Origin: Sodiomyces alkalinus F11
Taxonomy: Eukaryota; Ascomycota; Sordariomycetes; Glomerellales; Plectosphaerellaceae
Direction: 5' to 3'
Length of the DNA: 64,000 nt
Assembly: GCF_003711515.1 (NCBI RefSeq)
Contig: NW_021167079.1
Span: forward strand, 4,263,476-4,327,475
Within the stretch, counting starts at the first letter, position 1. Each line of letters opens with the position of its first letter. The notes beneath the pieces are model-generated. The model ran no database searches and was not told where the DNA came from. It was given only the letters and a program-made list of their open reading frames with translations. Both the position numbers and the translations under genes were made by a program. Below, one piece after another: positions 1 to 13,062 of this stretch.

Positions 1-82
1 TTGGTATCGTTCCTAACAATGCCCCAAAATGGTAAGAAGCCGGCAAAGACGAAGTGAGAACTAGAGAGAAAGAGGCACTTAC

Positions 83-2432
83 TGCGATGCTTGCAGCGAT
101 GGTGACCCGTGCTGACTGCGGGGGGTGGATGCCATCAAGGGTTCGGGCAGCCACGTCTCCTCTGGACTTCCAGTGGGAGACGCCAGGTGTGACTCTGGAG
201 GGCTAAACGAGGTCCATGAAGCCGAAGGAGAGTGGCTGGTCAGGCTTGCGTCCGGGTCGAGCTGCATGTGGGCAGGAACCACGTGCATAGCCATGTCAGA
301 GGCCGAAGGGAGACCATTGGAATCCATCCCAAGGCCCATGGGCAACTCAGAGTAGAGCATCTGGGACGAGACGCCGCTCGAGCTGGTGTCCAGGAACAGG
401 CACGGGTTCATGCCGTCCACATGGCTGGTGGTCTGAGAGTCCTTGAAGACAGATGCATTACCTGTCATGTCCAGAGCGGACAATTGTGAAGACATCTGGG
501 ATGTCATAGTGAGAGTCCCGCGAGACTTGGAAGGTTTGGTAATCCGGTGCTTGTGGCTTCCAGTGGATGTCCGAGAGCTTCCTCGCTTCATCGGTTCGCC
601 TCCAAGGGGGACCGACGACATGGCTGTGGCAGGGGCAACGCCAGTCCACTGGCTTTGCAAATCCTCAACGGCACTGGATGGGAGCTGGCCCCGGGGCGTG
701 ATATGCCCATCAAGATGAAATGCAAACTCCTCACCGTCTCCAGGATGGGAGGATCCAGTATCTAGAAACTCTTGCTGGAAGTTCTGTGCAGCTTCTGTGT
801 TATCCCATGACGAACCACTCAAGTGGTCCGAAGATGGTCCTGTGTGAGAAAAGGAAAACATTCCAGAAGTAGGTGGCACAGCGGCCTGGTAAAAGCTGAA
901 GTCGCTGAGGAATTGGTTAGTGTTCTGTGTAACCACTAAAGTAATGTTTTAAAATATGGCAAAAGAAAAATGGCAAATTGAAATGAAAGACATTTCAACC
1001 CAGTACAACTTTGTGCCTGTTTCACGGAATTAGGTTAGTCAAGATCCCAGGTGCCAACAGGGAAGGGAGGAATCGGGTTGGACAGACCAGGTGAAGAAGA
1101 AAAAAAAGAGATATTTTCTCCAGGGCAGATATGACCTTCCATAGAAGCGGACGCATCATGGCATCATGGTTGAGTCGAGAAGTGTAATCCAGGAAACAGA
1201 AAATGACACGGTCGGTCCAATTTCCAGGCCAAGGGACAGCACTAATCATAAATGCTTTTCAAACAACTTTCCCCGTTGATAAGACGTGCAAGAAAGTCAA
1301 GACAAGGCGGCGGGTAAAGTTAACGGTTGGTGTTGGTGTTGTTGTCCGGGCATCCATTGATATCGAAAAAAACTGGAAATCCGGCAAAATCGAATCCTCA
1401 CGGCGAGTTTGGCATGGTCCAAAGGTATGTCCACGAGCAATAATCGAGTCCACAAGTCGGCGGAAAGAAAACACTGCGAGTTCGGACAGGAAGAATCCAG
1501 GAGCGTTCTTGAATGCGTGGCAAGATCCGTTGCATGGTACGAGAATAACAACTTGATCCACGGTCCGATTGAGGTTCGAAAGCATGTCGGTCTGTAAATC
1601 CTATGGGTTGGAATGAAACATCCAGCATCCTTCTTCACAGGTTGAGAAGGAGAATATGTCGAAGAGAGATCCCGGACTGTATAGGAAGGGCTAGTTGATA
1701 ACACGAAGAGCTTTTGACTCCAGTCAAGAAACTCTGCCGCACATCAAGACATAGGCCATAATCGACCGCGAGAGAAACAAAGGACCATAGGAAAGGACAA
1801 TCTCCAAGAAGCTCCTTTTGGTGGCATCCGGGTGTGAATCCCAAGAAAACCGGCGACTAAGATCCAAAGCGATAAATCCGATGGTTTGCAAAATCCAGAC
1901 CAGGTAAATTCCTCGGGGCTCCTCATGATCCGGAATTGTTATTGTTGAGTCTCGACGGGAAATACTCACCACGATGTAACTTTGTGCAGGTTATGTAACG
2001 TTTTCTTTGACCAGTGTCTGGTTAGACAAGTCCATGTAGAGAAACTTCGTGAGAAGCCCTCACAGGACTGCTCTCTGAGAGCATAAGATTCCTTGGAGGA
2101 AAAAGAAGGCAAAGTACTGTGTTCCTTTGGCCGACATCCTGGGATGAAATTCCATTGGGCATATAGGGTCCATTCAAGAGAGCAAAATCCTGTGGTACTC
2201 CTGGGGTGTCCGCGGCTGGTGTAGTAAGGACCTTGGTGAAAATGCTAGAAGAGACCGAGCAATGACAAAAAGAAACACACATGATGCTGGTATACATGGA
2301 TTGCAACAAAAGCAAAAGAACCGCCCCGGGATACAGAAGGAAAAGACAGTACCTAGAGGGCGTGTGGACGTCGTCCATGTCGAGTGAGTTGTAGCCAGGC
2401 ATGTCCGGACGAGGAACAATAAGGGCCGTCAT
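83..2432 (-). CDS. Ser/Pro-rich transcription-regulator-like protein, 5' part only (runs off left edge)
   Basis: The large exon at 83-924 encodes about 280 residues rich in Ser, Pro, Thr and Met, with one basic patch (KHRITKPSKSRG) and no recognisable catalytic domain. It ends at a clear GTAAGT donor (77-82), so the gene continues beyond the window. It does not begin with ATG; it opens after an ACACAG acceptor. The probable start is the ATG at 2432, opening MTALIVPRPDMPGYNSLDMD and ending at a GTACTG donor after 2353. These two exons do not join in frame, but a 10-nt exon at 1970-1979, between an AAAG acceptor and a GTGAGT donor, restores the phase exactly and would encode S-Y-I-V at the junction. 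The composition resembles the activation region of a fungal transcription factor whose DNA-binding domain would lie off-window. That role is inference; the family is not recognised. Confidence 0.55.
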
Positions 2433-4922
2433 TGATCCCTTGGGTCGTCCAAAAACAGTCCTTGGGAGTATTGGAGCTGTTCAACTCAGATCAAGGATCT
2501 CAATGCAAACCAGCACAAACTAGTCTAGGGAGATGGCGAAGATCTTGAGTTGTGTCGTGCAACCGGTTGATCCAGTGGTGGCAAGATGGGCAGCTTTGAA
2601 GGCCTGTGGGGTTGAGGTTCCGTTCTTGGGTGTACCGTACGAGAGAGCTCGCTTAATGAAGTATTTTCAAGTAAAGAGTATTGTGTGTGCTTGGGGATTG
2701 GGTATCAAGAGCGAGTAAGAGTCGCGTGAAGGGATCAGCAGGGGTGATGCTTTGAGTTGGGCAGAAAGATGTAGGAGTTGGGCTGGGAAGGAATAGGAGA
2801 ATGGGAGAGACGAAAGATTGCGTCGGGCAGTCAGCGGGGGCAACTGGGTTTTAATGCAGACTCGTGAAAGGGTCAAGACTGGCATGAGCGCTGGAAACGC
2901 TTCTCAAGTGGTCCGAGAGACCCCTGTCTGCAGGACACGTTTGGAATTTCGGACACCTCACAGCGGGCGGACGTGGACAAGTGCCCATAAAGATTGGTCG
3001 AAGGGGAACGGTCGTCACAACGGCCGCATGCGTCGACTCGCTGAGTTGGCATTCGGAGCTGCAGTCGCGATAGGCTCATTGTGTGACGACGAGGTCGTCT
3101 GAATTGCTCCCTTGCTTTCGGGAGGGTCGCGGTGGGGAGTAGGGAAACACTGCTGGCCTATCGTTGCGGTTTGACGGAGCCATATCCTCCTTCGCGGTTT
3201 AATGGCTGCAGCGACAACTCATCAATGCATGGACCGGGTGCTGTCAGTCGGCCATTCACCGGCCTTGCTACAAATTGTTGGCATGGGCCAACAAAACGGC
3301 CTGTGTTCCTACCCCTTAATTAACACTCGCAACTTCTTTTGCTGCTTTCTGTAATCGAACGTCGACTCGAGTCGGTCCATTGCCATATTCCTACCGCGTG
3401 AATCCATACGTGTCGCCGCCATGCACATCGTCATCACTGATATCGATATTGCCCCGGCTCTGCAGTTAGTTGTGACGATGTTCTCCAGAACTGGTCCACG
3501 AAACCAGAGACCGATAGCCTAAAAACGGTATTGTGGGGCGCGTGGAGGGACGGGAGGGACCGTGACGGTGCGAAACCTTCCCTCCCGTCTAACGCCCGTT
3601 TGAAAAATTTCGCTTTTCGTGTATGTAATTACAGCCTGGAACGTACGGTGTAATTACTCCGTACGTACGGATAGTTCGGATACTATACAGGGTCCCATGA
3701 ATTAATGTTATTGAGTGGGTCTGGAAAAACTCTATTCTTCCGTTTCCCATTACGGATATCCAGTCCCAGCTATGTTCCTGGTACCGAAATTACGGAGAAA
3801 TGTCTCGGTAATTACCTGTACTTCGTACTTCGTTGGAGTATAGATAAGGTAGGTACCTAGGTACCTTTTAGGTACGGCTACGTCCAACGTTCATTGCGAG
3901 CTGGCCGCTTTAATGTGACCTCCTCACACTCTTTCTCTTCAGAAAGGATCACAGGCGTGGCATCAATCAGACAGCACAGCGTCGTGGAGCATCCAGCCAT
4001 GTCATAATCAGATCTTTCTGTCACATCCTCCCTCTCATACCTTCCGCCTGAAGCCCGTCTGCAGCCCCTCGCGCTTCTGACTATACTAACTTAAAGCAAT
4101 CCTGAACAACTCATCGCCCAAGAAACCTCCTGCCTTATCTTTTAAGCCAGCGTAGGATTTATTATTGGCCCATAACCCGACTCCTGCAACTCGCCTCGTA
4201 TCTTTTCAGAGGTGCAGACCTGCAGACCGGCCGCGACTCTCACCAGCTGACCTCTGCTCGATGGTGAGTCCAATGAGATGGTTCTACTTGGCGCTTGATC
4301 GCCGCTTCTCTCTCTTGAATCCCGAGATGTTTGGGAATTCGAAGCTGGTTGCGAATCAACTACGCCTCAAACAACCACTAGATTTCCCAGCTCCTTTGAC
4401 TTGTGGGAAGAGGCGCTTGGATTGGAAGGTGTCAAGCTAGAGACAGGTCGCCGAGAAGTCCCGTCTGAGCCGCTGTTTCTCGCCATCCCCTCGCTGTTCT
4501 TGGCCTCGCAAGCATCGCGAGATGGCAGATTTGAGGTACTCATGTCGATCTTGAGCTGTAAGTCACCACACGGACCGGACACCCAGCCAACATTACGCGC
4601 CTCTTCGCTTCGGGGGAGACTGGAAGCATCCGAGGGGTTCATTCGATTACAGGCAATTGATCCCGGGATATGGTTCAAATGCGTTAGGTAAATAACACGG
4701 ACATTGTGCCTATGCGGATTGATTCACATCGTGGCACCTGCCAAGCTCAGCCGATCCGGAAACGTCTCGAGTTCACCTTGCAACCTTTCTCTTCTGACAC
4801 TTCTTCCCGCATTGTTCGCAGATTATATTCGTCTTTCACCTCGGAATTACAAATCTGGCGGTCCCAGGGTCTGTTCTCCCACATTCGTCTCCATCCATTG
4901 CCTTCAGCGGAGTATTTCAGCC
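2433..4922. other. Non-coding interval upstream of the leftmost gene
   Basis: About 2.5 kb between the start of the leftmost gene and the 3' end of the next minus-strand gene. Short open frames around 2533-3323 and 4165-4700 lack domain-like sequence, convincing splice sites or coding composition. The stretch holds AT-rich words typical of this genome's spacers: TACTCCGTAC near 3657 and a palindromic GGTACCTAGGTACC cluster near 3850-3866. It presumably carries the leftmost gene's promoter; no specific site is called. Confidence 0.6.
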
Positions 4923-6442
4923 TCAGAGCTCTCCTAGAGCATCCTCCACGTCGGTCAAGTCCAATATTTGGCGGGTCTTCGTGTCTTGGACAAGGTGGTC
5001 CCCGACCATTGACTCCTCCCATATCGCTCTGAGCCTTGCTTCCCCTGGCATGCCGTCTTTCCATGCTACCTCCGCCCAGGCCTTCTTCGCCTCACTCCAG
5101 TGGCATATCCCTAGTAGCTGGCTTGCCAGCCTCAGTTTCCCGGCATATGTGCTTCTCCACTGGGCGAGTTGGTGTTGTTCCTTTACTGTCCTCGGCTGGC
5201 CGCCTGCAGCCACTGCAGCCCCGAACAACACGCTCCAGAACCACAAGTACCGGCTGAAGTTGCCAGCACGCACGTCCTCCTCCTTTGCGCGTATGTCATC
5301 AATGAGCTGTTCCAGCAGCCAGATCGTCAGGACGCCGTCAATGTCGCTACTGTTCAGCGCCATGAGTAGGTAAAGGAAAGTTGCTATGTAGCTCGCCCGG
5401 CTGCTCTTGGGATCGCTATTCAGCATCTTGGTGAGGTTATGTTCGGGGTCGAAATTACGGGATATCTCCCAGTTGAGGTTCTTGGTGTAATTTTGCCACA
5501 GCCTGTCATTCTCTGTCTCGCTGACCTCCCACCACCCGTATTTCGGCGCCTCCCTCGGCGGCAGGCTAGACATGTCCCATAACGATGTGAAGATCAAGGC
5601 GATCACCGTCGGTTGGAAGTCGGCGCCCGTTGCGTCGTAGAAGGCGTCGATTTCCCCTTCACGCAGACGATCTCCCGCCCTGCACAGTCTTCATGTCAGC
5701 AATTCTTTTTTCTTTTTTTTTTTTTTGCTACGGACCCGAACCGGTTTGGGAGAAGGGTGGGGGTTGCTACATCTCCAGCATCTGCTGTGCCAGGTTCACC
5801 TCGCAGAGTCTGTACCCATTCTTCCGCGTCGCTAGCTCGTGGAGCCCTCGAAGATGCTTTGAGGACGCGTTTAGGTCGCCCATGGCCCCCTGAATCACAG
5901 TCAGCTGATCGAAGTTGATTCACATTGGCTCACGAACCAAGCGACGTGAATTCCTACCTCCACTAATGCAAGGGCCGCGATGGCGAATACGGTGGTGTCC
6001 GTAAACGCCGTCTCTGGGTCGAGGATTTGCTGCCTGGCGAACTCGTATGCAGCTGCTTTATGATGCAAAAAGGGAACTTTGACATCATCAAGGGAGCCTG
6101 TTACCCAGGCCCACTGGCAGGCCGCAACAACGAGCGAGCCATGAAGAAGACCAGGATGCGTCAAAGCTCGTTCCACGCTGGCCCAAAGAGCAAAGGTTAG
6201 CCCTCAGTCCAGATGCATATCACTGGCTTCAGGAGAAGACTCACGAGCACACGTTCAATCCTCTTTCCACTGGGCTCTGGCCCTGCACGGAAAACGTTGC
6301 AACTAGTGGAAGTGATGCGTTAGACTAGACAACGTCCCTCTTTCACCTCCCCTTCCACCCCCGGACAACGAGGTAGTCGACTTACATTGATGGAACAGCC
6401 ACTTGGACTTGGATGATGGTTTGAAGTCACAATCAAGACTAG
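4923..6442 (-). CDS. Fungal-specific transcription-factor-domain protein, N-terminus unresolved
   Basis: Three consecutive minus-strand exons join with matching phases: 5958-6177, 5771-5889 and 5679 down to the TAG at 4923, with introns of 68 and 91 nt. The encoded protein has the layout of the fungal-specific transcription factor domain family: a stretch like ALTHPGLLHGSLVVAACQWA, then FTDTTVFAIAALALVE, then GDLNASSKHLRGLHELATRK, then a helical C-terminal half. Further exons probably lie at about 6240-6290 and 6386-6442, where GTGAGT and GTAAGT donors are visible, but I could not fix the start codon. No CxxC-rich zinc cluster was found upstream, which is common for stand-alone members of this family. 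The role would be a regulator or a former regulator. The target is unknown. Confidence 0.72.
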
Positions 6443-9400
6443 AGAAAGGATGATATGTCGTCAAAACGGGGGCTAACCCGTCAGCCTTGCATGAAGTGAG
6501 GCTGGGCAGGGCAATAAGGGACTGGTGCCTACCAGTGGCCCCAGGACTATCGGGATACAGGCACTGACTACCGCTCTGTAGGCAATATGTACTATTTCAC
6601 CCCAAGCACATCCAGGTCAGCGAGTCCACCGTTGGATATGTGTGCGAGGCCATTGCAGACGGGACGAATCCTCACCACAGCGGTTTGCGCTCGTCGCATC
6701 GAACGTGCCGTCGTTTGCAGCTTGAGCACCCGTTCTTGCTTCGGCGATGAAAGTTCCGCACTCGAGTTTTTGGCGGCGCCATATGTGTGTATGGATATAC
6801 GTGAACCGTCGACGTTGAGTCCCACTTGTCTGTCGTTTCGACTATATCATTGTGCTCGTCCCTCCACCGACCTTTCGATTGATGCCGAATCTAGTTGAAG
6901 CGCCAAAACGATTCGGGCGGACTGATAATACGTTGGTTGATCGTTTTTGGGATGTTTGACAATCAATGAGAGTTTATTGCTCTCATCCCGAATCAAGGAC
7001 GTCCATCCCTCGAAGACAGTAGAGAACATCAGTTTAACGTGATGCAAACAAGTCAGGTCAAGAGACTGGTGTCAGGAGCTTAGGGAGCCAGGAATCACCA
7101 ATGATTGGCCAGATCGAGGTCGAAGTCCGTTTTAGCCTTGGCGATCAGTTCTAGACGAGACGTGCATATTAATGACCCAATAGGAGTTGACTTTTCGAAT
7201 ACATTAGGATAACCCCTGACCCAGTATCTGTGAATAAGGTAATTACCTTACGTTGTAAGTTTTGGTACCTTAGGCTCCGAAATGCTTCCAATCTTCAGAT
7301 ATTACTACTTTGTACAGTGAGTAAGTAATAGCTCCGGGACGAATTAAAGTAAAACTCCTTTCGGATCTTTTGTAGAATTCTTTAGCTGGACCACACGAGT
7401 CTGGTGAATCATATAGTAGTCCCACAAAAGTAACGAGATACTTGGCTGTGAAATGTCCCAAAATCAATGCTCGCCCACTGTACGTACCCTTAAAGCAGAG
7501 TTACAGAGTATTAGTCATTGATCCATACCCTAACACGGGCAAACGTTATGGCGTGTGGACTCGCATCTTAACTCTTCAACTCTATATTACGTCTCAATCT
7601 GGCATTCGATGACCCCAAACTGATGTTGCTTGCTGTGTTGCTTCCTGACGTTTATTTCCCACCTTAACATACGCAAACAGATTAGAAGAGAGGGAAGAGC
7701 AGCGTCACGATCAATCCCCCCCTAAGCTGGATATTCTCTCTCTCTCTCTCTCTCTCTGTCTCTCGGGAGGACACCTCCCGCCACTTATTCCACAACGATT
7801 GGCTCCTGCTATAGCCTGTTGCGGTTACGGAGTTCTGGGAAGTTCCGACCGGATGACCAAGTGCTGCTGAGATCAGGCAAACTTGGACGTTCAAGATATG
7901 CCGACAAACAATCCTAATGATGCCGACATTTCGACGAGAACTTTCCAGATCATCACCATAGCGTCTGATTACTAGGTGGGCAACACGTGGTTCTGTCGAA
8001 TCGTCTCTAGTTGCATGCGCCGTGATTACAGCGAGAGATGTGGCCTCGCTGTCATGAGGTATACTGGTCTTCGCGCTTTGATATGATTGGCTCGTCGAAG
8101 ACATTTTGGAAGGCAAGTCCGAAGAGGAAGCTAAAGGTATGCCACGTGATGTGTGTCCTTTGTTGCCGATAAATGGTAACGCCGACCGAAACAAAGGGAC
8201 CAACCCCCACCCTCCGCCCTCCGCCCTCCGCCTCACCTTGAGCCCCTCTTGGTACCTTACCTTGTGCGGAGGACTGATCCCGTCCTCATCAGGCAGATTA
8301 AATTACTTCAAAATCCCAATCGCCGCCCGTGTCCTGTGATTGCCTACAATAGGACAATAAACAATAAGGAACGGTCAATATGAGGCCCGAGTCGGGCTTT
8401 CTTTGTACATTTACGGAAGAAGATCCCTCCCTTCAGCTAAACCAAACTCCGATTCGGTACGTGGTTTGATACTAGAATGAAAAGGGCTGCCAATATGTCT
8501 GCCCGGTTTGGCAGTGGGCATCACGGCATGGTTGGGCATCTCCGTTTGCGTCGCCATCGGGGTTCGTGCCCAACGCGCTACTTCTTAAGTTATTGCCATT
8601 AACCGCGTCACCGCCTCTTCCCGCTTCAAGGTACTCCCCTGCAGATATCTTCGCGCAGCCAAACTACGGTAATTATTCGCACTTGTTTCGTACCTGGGCA
8701 GAGCTGCTCATACCTTCCGGTACCTTACCTTGGGCAACAGGACGGACGTATGTAGGTATTCGATATCTCGGTCTCCCATTTCATCTCAACCAAAAAAAAA
8801 AGAAGAAGAAAAAAAGAGAGAAAAAAAAAATTCCGTCACGGCCCGATGGATGCCCTATACTAGTCGTCTTCTCCGACTTTTCTCGTCCACTCGTTGAGTT
8901 CACTCGCCCCTGTTCTACCTGGCAGTCTTTCGTCCTTAAGATACCTACCACGCATCTGGGGTGCACCCTGGTGGTTGATTAGTTGTCGCAACTTTTGTCT
9001 TCGCCTCACGGAACCGGGACTATCGGACAACCGACAACCGACCACTCATCTTCGATTCAACGATTCATACTTCTCTCTTTATCCCGAAGCGGAAAGGAAA
9101 CCACTGACGGAGCCACCAAATCCAATCGTTTCCCGGACCGCCTGCCATTCTTTCCTAAACTACACGCGGCTTCCGGTTGAGACCACAGGCGCTCCATCAG
9201 TCCATCCTGCTAACTGTTGGGGCCATCGGATTTCTGTATAATCCCCCGCCTCATAACTTCCAGGTTCTTTCTTCCTCTCGCCGCCTTTCTTTGAACTGGG
9301 TAAAACCGAGAGCGTTTCCTACCTTGTACAGTCTCGACCAGTATCAGCCGTCTTGACGTCCCAGGAGTTGGCCCGGGCCTTGACGAAGATATTCTCTATC

Positions 9401-9968
9401 AGCATAAATGCCTCTAATCCGGTCCTTCTGGTCCCCGCCCACGAACGTGCTCGTCTCGCAACATCTTGCTCAAGCCCCGATACTGCCTGCCTGGTATCCT
9501 TACATCCTATCAGCGAGACGTCAAGGAGAGCAATTGCGGTCTTGATGGTCTAGTGGTTTTCTTGCAGCCACCTACTGGACCTGTCACTTGAAACCAGCCT
9601 AGTCGGCCGTTGTGAACACCGGACCTGCAACACTCGGGACAGCATATTTCCCAGTTTCGATATTTATTCCCCTATTTCAGGAAGTCGGTGCTTCTTCTTG
9701 GTGTACCGCCTCCAGATCGAGGCGTTTGTTACCGCGGACTTTTCCTTTCCGGTGAAGCACCAATCTGGACTCGCTGGTGTGCTTACTATTCAAGCCCAAG
9801 GATCGTGCCTCCAGGACACTGGGAATTTTTGGCTGACCCATCCTGTGGCAACCATCTATCTGTCCAAGGTTGTGTTCACTTTGTGCTACTCCCTTCCAAA
9901 GGAACCCGATATACCCGGAGGCGGATTGCCCATCCCTTGTTGTGACATCCCTTGCTCAGCCAGGAGAG
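6443..9968. other. Long spacer and probable 5' leader of the next gene
   Basis: About 3.5 kb without a convincing gene. Open frames here (for example 7682-8236 minus) consist of simple-sequence or Arg/Ser-rich translation without domain character. A CT/GA microsatellite lies near 7734-7758 and an A-rich tract near 8791-8830. The C/T-rich sequence from about 9000 to 9968 looks like the promoter and untranslated leader of the gene starting at 9969. Confidence 0.55.
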
Positions 9969-11134
9969 ATGGCTCAGTTGGATATTGCTCACAGGACTCC
10001 GACTCCCGCCATGTCAAACGGAACGTGGGACGCACCTCGGAGGTACGGGCCTGGTCATATCTTTGCAGAGGGCTTACCGAAGGAGACTGGCTAACCATCG
10101 GAAAGCACCATGTATACAGATGCCTTCTCGCCGGTGTCTGGTTATGATTCGGGGTTCTACCAACCGTCGAGGTGAGTATTGCGAGATGACAAGACCCTGT
10201 TTTCTTTGCAAGACGATCCAAGTATTAACGGGAGGTCTCAAGCATCCCTATCTACTCTCCCGCAGCCAGCAGCTACAACTTGCCCTTAGGCAAGACCCAG
10301 AGCACTGTCCCCTCTTATACCTCGCGGCAGTCATCTGGCCCAAATATCACGAATGGCAGTGGCAGTGGCAGCGGCAGTGGCAGCGGTCCCCGGTATACTT
10401 CATACACAACTCCACACTCTCAACCGTGGGATCACCGCGAGAGGTTCTCCCCATCGGATTCGGTCGACGATATCAACACGTCGCCAAACCTCTCGGACTA
10501 TTCCCCGGAGCATAGGCCCAGTACGACTCCGCCCGGGAAGAACAAGGTGAATGGAAAGGGCAGGCCGCAACGTCGACCGTCCAACCGGGACGAGTTCGAC
10601 GGCCCTCATCAGCTTCTTGCACCTCCTCCGCCAGACTACATTGCCCTTCAGGAGCGAGAGCTCCCTCACCTTCCCACCCACCTCCTCGTTCAGGAACAAG
10701 ACGCCGTTCTCACGCAAGTGAACGATCGCCTATCTCAGTGTGCATACGATTTTGTCGCCAAGTACCAGTTCCCCATTCCGCTGACTCAGGACATGCGTCC
10801 TGTCGAGCGGCCGCAAGACCGCGAGTGGACCGAGTGGGTGTACCTGCTCAAGCGACTGGCTACCAAGCGCCGTATCCCGGCCCGGGTGCTCTACAACGGC
10901 CAGATCAAGCAGTTTGTCACCGTCCTAGAGAACTCGCTCGAGATGCGGCACGCCTCCAAACAGCAGAGCCGGCCGCTGAAGGACGATCGCAACATTCTGC
11001 AGCTCATCTCGGCCGGCATCCAGGTGGCTAAAATTCTGAAGGATGCAAGCGCCATGAAGTATCTCGATCAATTATACGTTCAGACGGAGCAGCAGATCCA
11101 GGAACGCGTCAAAGCATCGCGGTTCCGGCAGTAA
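9969..11134 (+). CDS. Fungal protein of unknown function (334 aa)
   Basis: Three exons join in frame: 9969-10042, 10106-10171 and 10270-11134. The start is the ATG opening MAQLDIAHRTPTPAMSNGTW. The first half is disordered and Ser/Pro/Gly-rich and includes a (Gly-Ser)n run at about 10350-10385, encoded by a GGCAGT-type repeat. The second half, from about residue 195, is a compact charged helical domain (AYDFVAKYQFPIPL, WTEWVYLLKRLATKRRIPAR, DRNILQLISAGIQVAKILKD) and ends RVKASRFRQ. That contrast suggests one folded conserved domain behind a disordered tail. I do not recognise the family, see no catalytic motif, signal peptide or membrane segment, and assign no function. The intron acceptors (AAAG and CCAG) were chosen by phase. 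Confidence 0.85.
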
Positions 11135-13062
11135 GACCGACGAGAGCCGACGTTATCAACGTCACCCGACTCGCTGCTCCTCTCATTACTCCATCAATCA
11201 AGTTTACTCCTCTTCTTCCTCCTCCTTCCCCCGCCCGCTCTCTCTCTCTCTCTCTCTGCCCCCGATTTTTCTTCTTCTTTTTTTACCTCCTTTGAACCCC
11301 TCTAGCCGCTTTGGATTGTTTTCACATACCCCGATTGGACCACGTTTCCCACTGCTATTCGTACATTGCTCTCTGGTAGCCTGTTTTGTGCAGATCATGT
11401 ATGGTCGATTTATTTTTATTGTTTCTCCTTCTCAAGCCGAACGATATGTGATTTCTCACAAGGATGGATGAATGTGCTCTTCTTGGGAGTGAACGGGCGG
11501 AAGGGGGTGGAATAGTGGTATTGTGAACCACTGTTTTACGCCGCGCTGGAACGGCAAAGGCAGGACTGGGGATGATGATGGACGATGTCTCTGTATGAAG
11601 TGTTGTTGGCTGCTTACAGATTGCTGCACGATCTCATTATCGTGGAGTAGTGGCCGACCACTTTTCTTTCAGCCTCTCGCAGCGCAAACGGTAGTAGCCG
11701 GGGGGATGCAGAAGAATGTACTGGACATATATATATATATATATATGTATATGTGTGTGTGTGTGTTGTGCGTCACTTTTAGGTTGGGATCTAGAAACGA
11801 TGCCACGATGGCGGGTGTAACTAGCTTATTGGGACGGACGGCCGGCTGATTGTTTACGAAGACACTGACTGTTAGCTCTCTCGCGAATCTGGATGGTTGC
11901 ATACATAGGTTTTCGTATACGAGTTCTTCATATAGAAGTGTCTTTTTGCTCTTTACTTTTGGGAGTTCGAAGCCCCGTCAAGGCGGCCTACTTCGTAACT
12001 TCGTAACTTCATAGGCATATAAGACACGGATAGTAGACAGGTAGACACGAACGCGCCGACTTCATGGCGTTGGTTTATTTCTTTATTCTTCGGGTTGAAG
12101 TCCGAGAAATTAGTTACAGTAGCGGGAGCGGGAGCCAAGTGTGAGAAAGCGTTGGCAAAACGGTTCTACCTTAGAGTAGGTACCTAGTCCCCGTGCCTAA
12201 GGTACTTCGATAACCGAAGCTCGGTGGCTCAAAATGGCTTAGCGGATGCAAGTTGACCCTTCTTCGCGATCCCCTGGCGGCCCCCAATCCCCCAAGGACT
12301 ACGAAGTGCAGTAACAAGAGAATGTCGCTTTCCTCCCGCATCTCATACGCTTTAGGAGGACACTGGGTCATGTGGTACTTCCCTCTGTTATTGAGCTATG
12401 AATAGGGGGTCACCAGTGTCGTACGTCCCCTACCTAGGTACGAAGAAGAGAGTAATACGAAGCAGAAAGATGACGGGGTTTGGCGACCCGACGCGTTAAT
12501 TACCTTATTCTTCTTAGAACGGAGATGACGAGGTTTCGTCCTTCTTGCTTCCCTTCCCTTCCCTTCCCCTTTCCCCGTTGCGTTAATTAGATCTTTCTCC
12601 GTCCCTTTTCACCCCACCCGCCACGCCCCCTGTATCGCTTTTCTCAGCATCTTGGTACTTTACTCTCCCACGCAACTGAACTGTCTGACCTACCCTACCC
12701 TTGAAAAGAAAAGAACACTGCCAACACTCCGGATCTTTGGACATCACCAGAAGGTAGGGTCCAAGACATCAGAGACACTGCAGAAGAATCTGGCGGGGAG
12801 GTCGAGAAACCAGGCTTTGTCGCTTGTCAAGACCACCGCAGACGCAAATATTCGAGTCGAGCCCGGACCATCCATCTATGAGCGAAGAACCAGAACCAGA
12901 ACCAGAACACGCCTTTGAACCCAACCCAATTCGAAGAATCCGTGACGTTATCATCTGGAAGGTCCACTGGTCGTCTCCTGCGATACTGGTTTCGTAAGAT
13001 CTCATCTTGCCCTTCGGGTCCCTCCCGGCCGTCTAGGGCCGACGACTTCGACAACCCTCACC
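11135..13062. other. Spacer: 3' UTR, microsatellites and 5' leader
   Basis: No coding region is supported. It contains a TC run near 11239-11257 just past the upstream gene, a (TA)n(TG)n microsatellite at about 11727-11766, a GGTACCTA-type motif near 12178-12185, CCCTTCCCTTCCCTTCC pyrimidine tracts near 12550-12573, and an AACCAG hexamer run near 12887-12908. The last kilobase is probably promoter and leader of the zinc-cluster gene. Confidence 0.55.

Noticed and set aside
7682..8236. 184-codon minus-strand frame
   Set aside because: Ends in simple-sequence Arg/Glu repeats from a CT microsatellite, has no clear start context and no domain.
10280..10300. Separate gene starting at 10280
   Set aside because: The codon there is TTG; the frame is the third exon of the gene starting at 9969.
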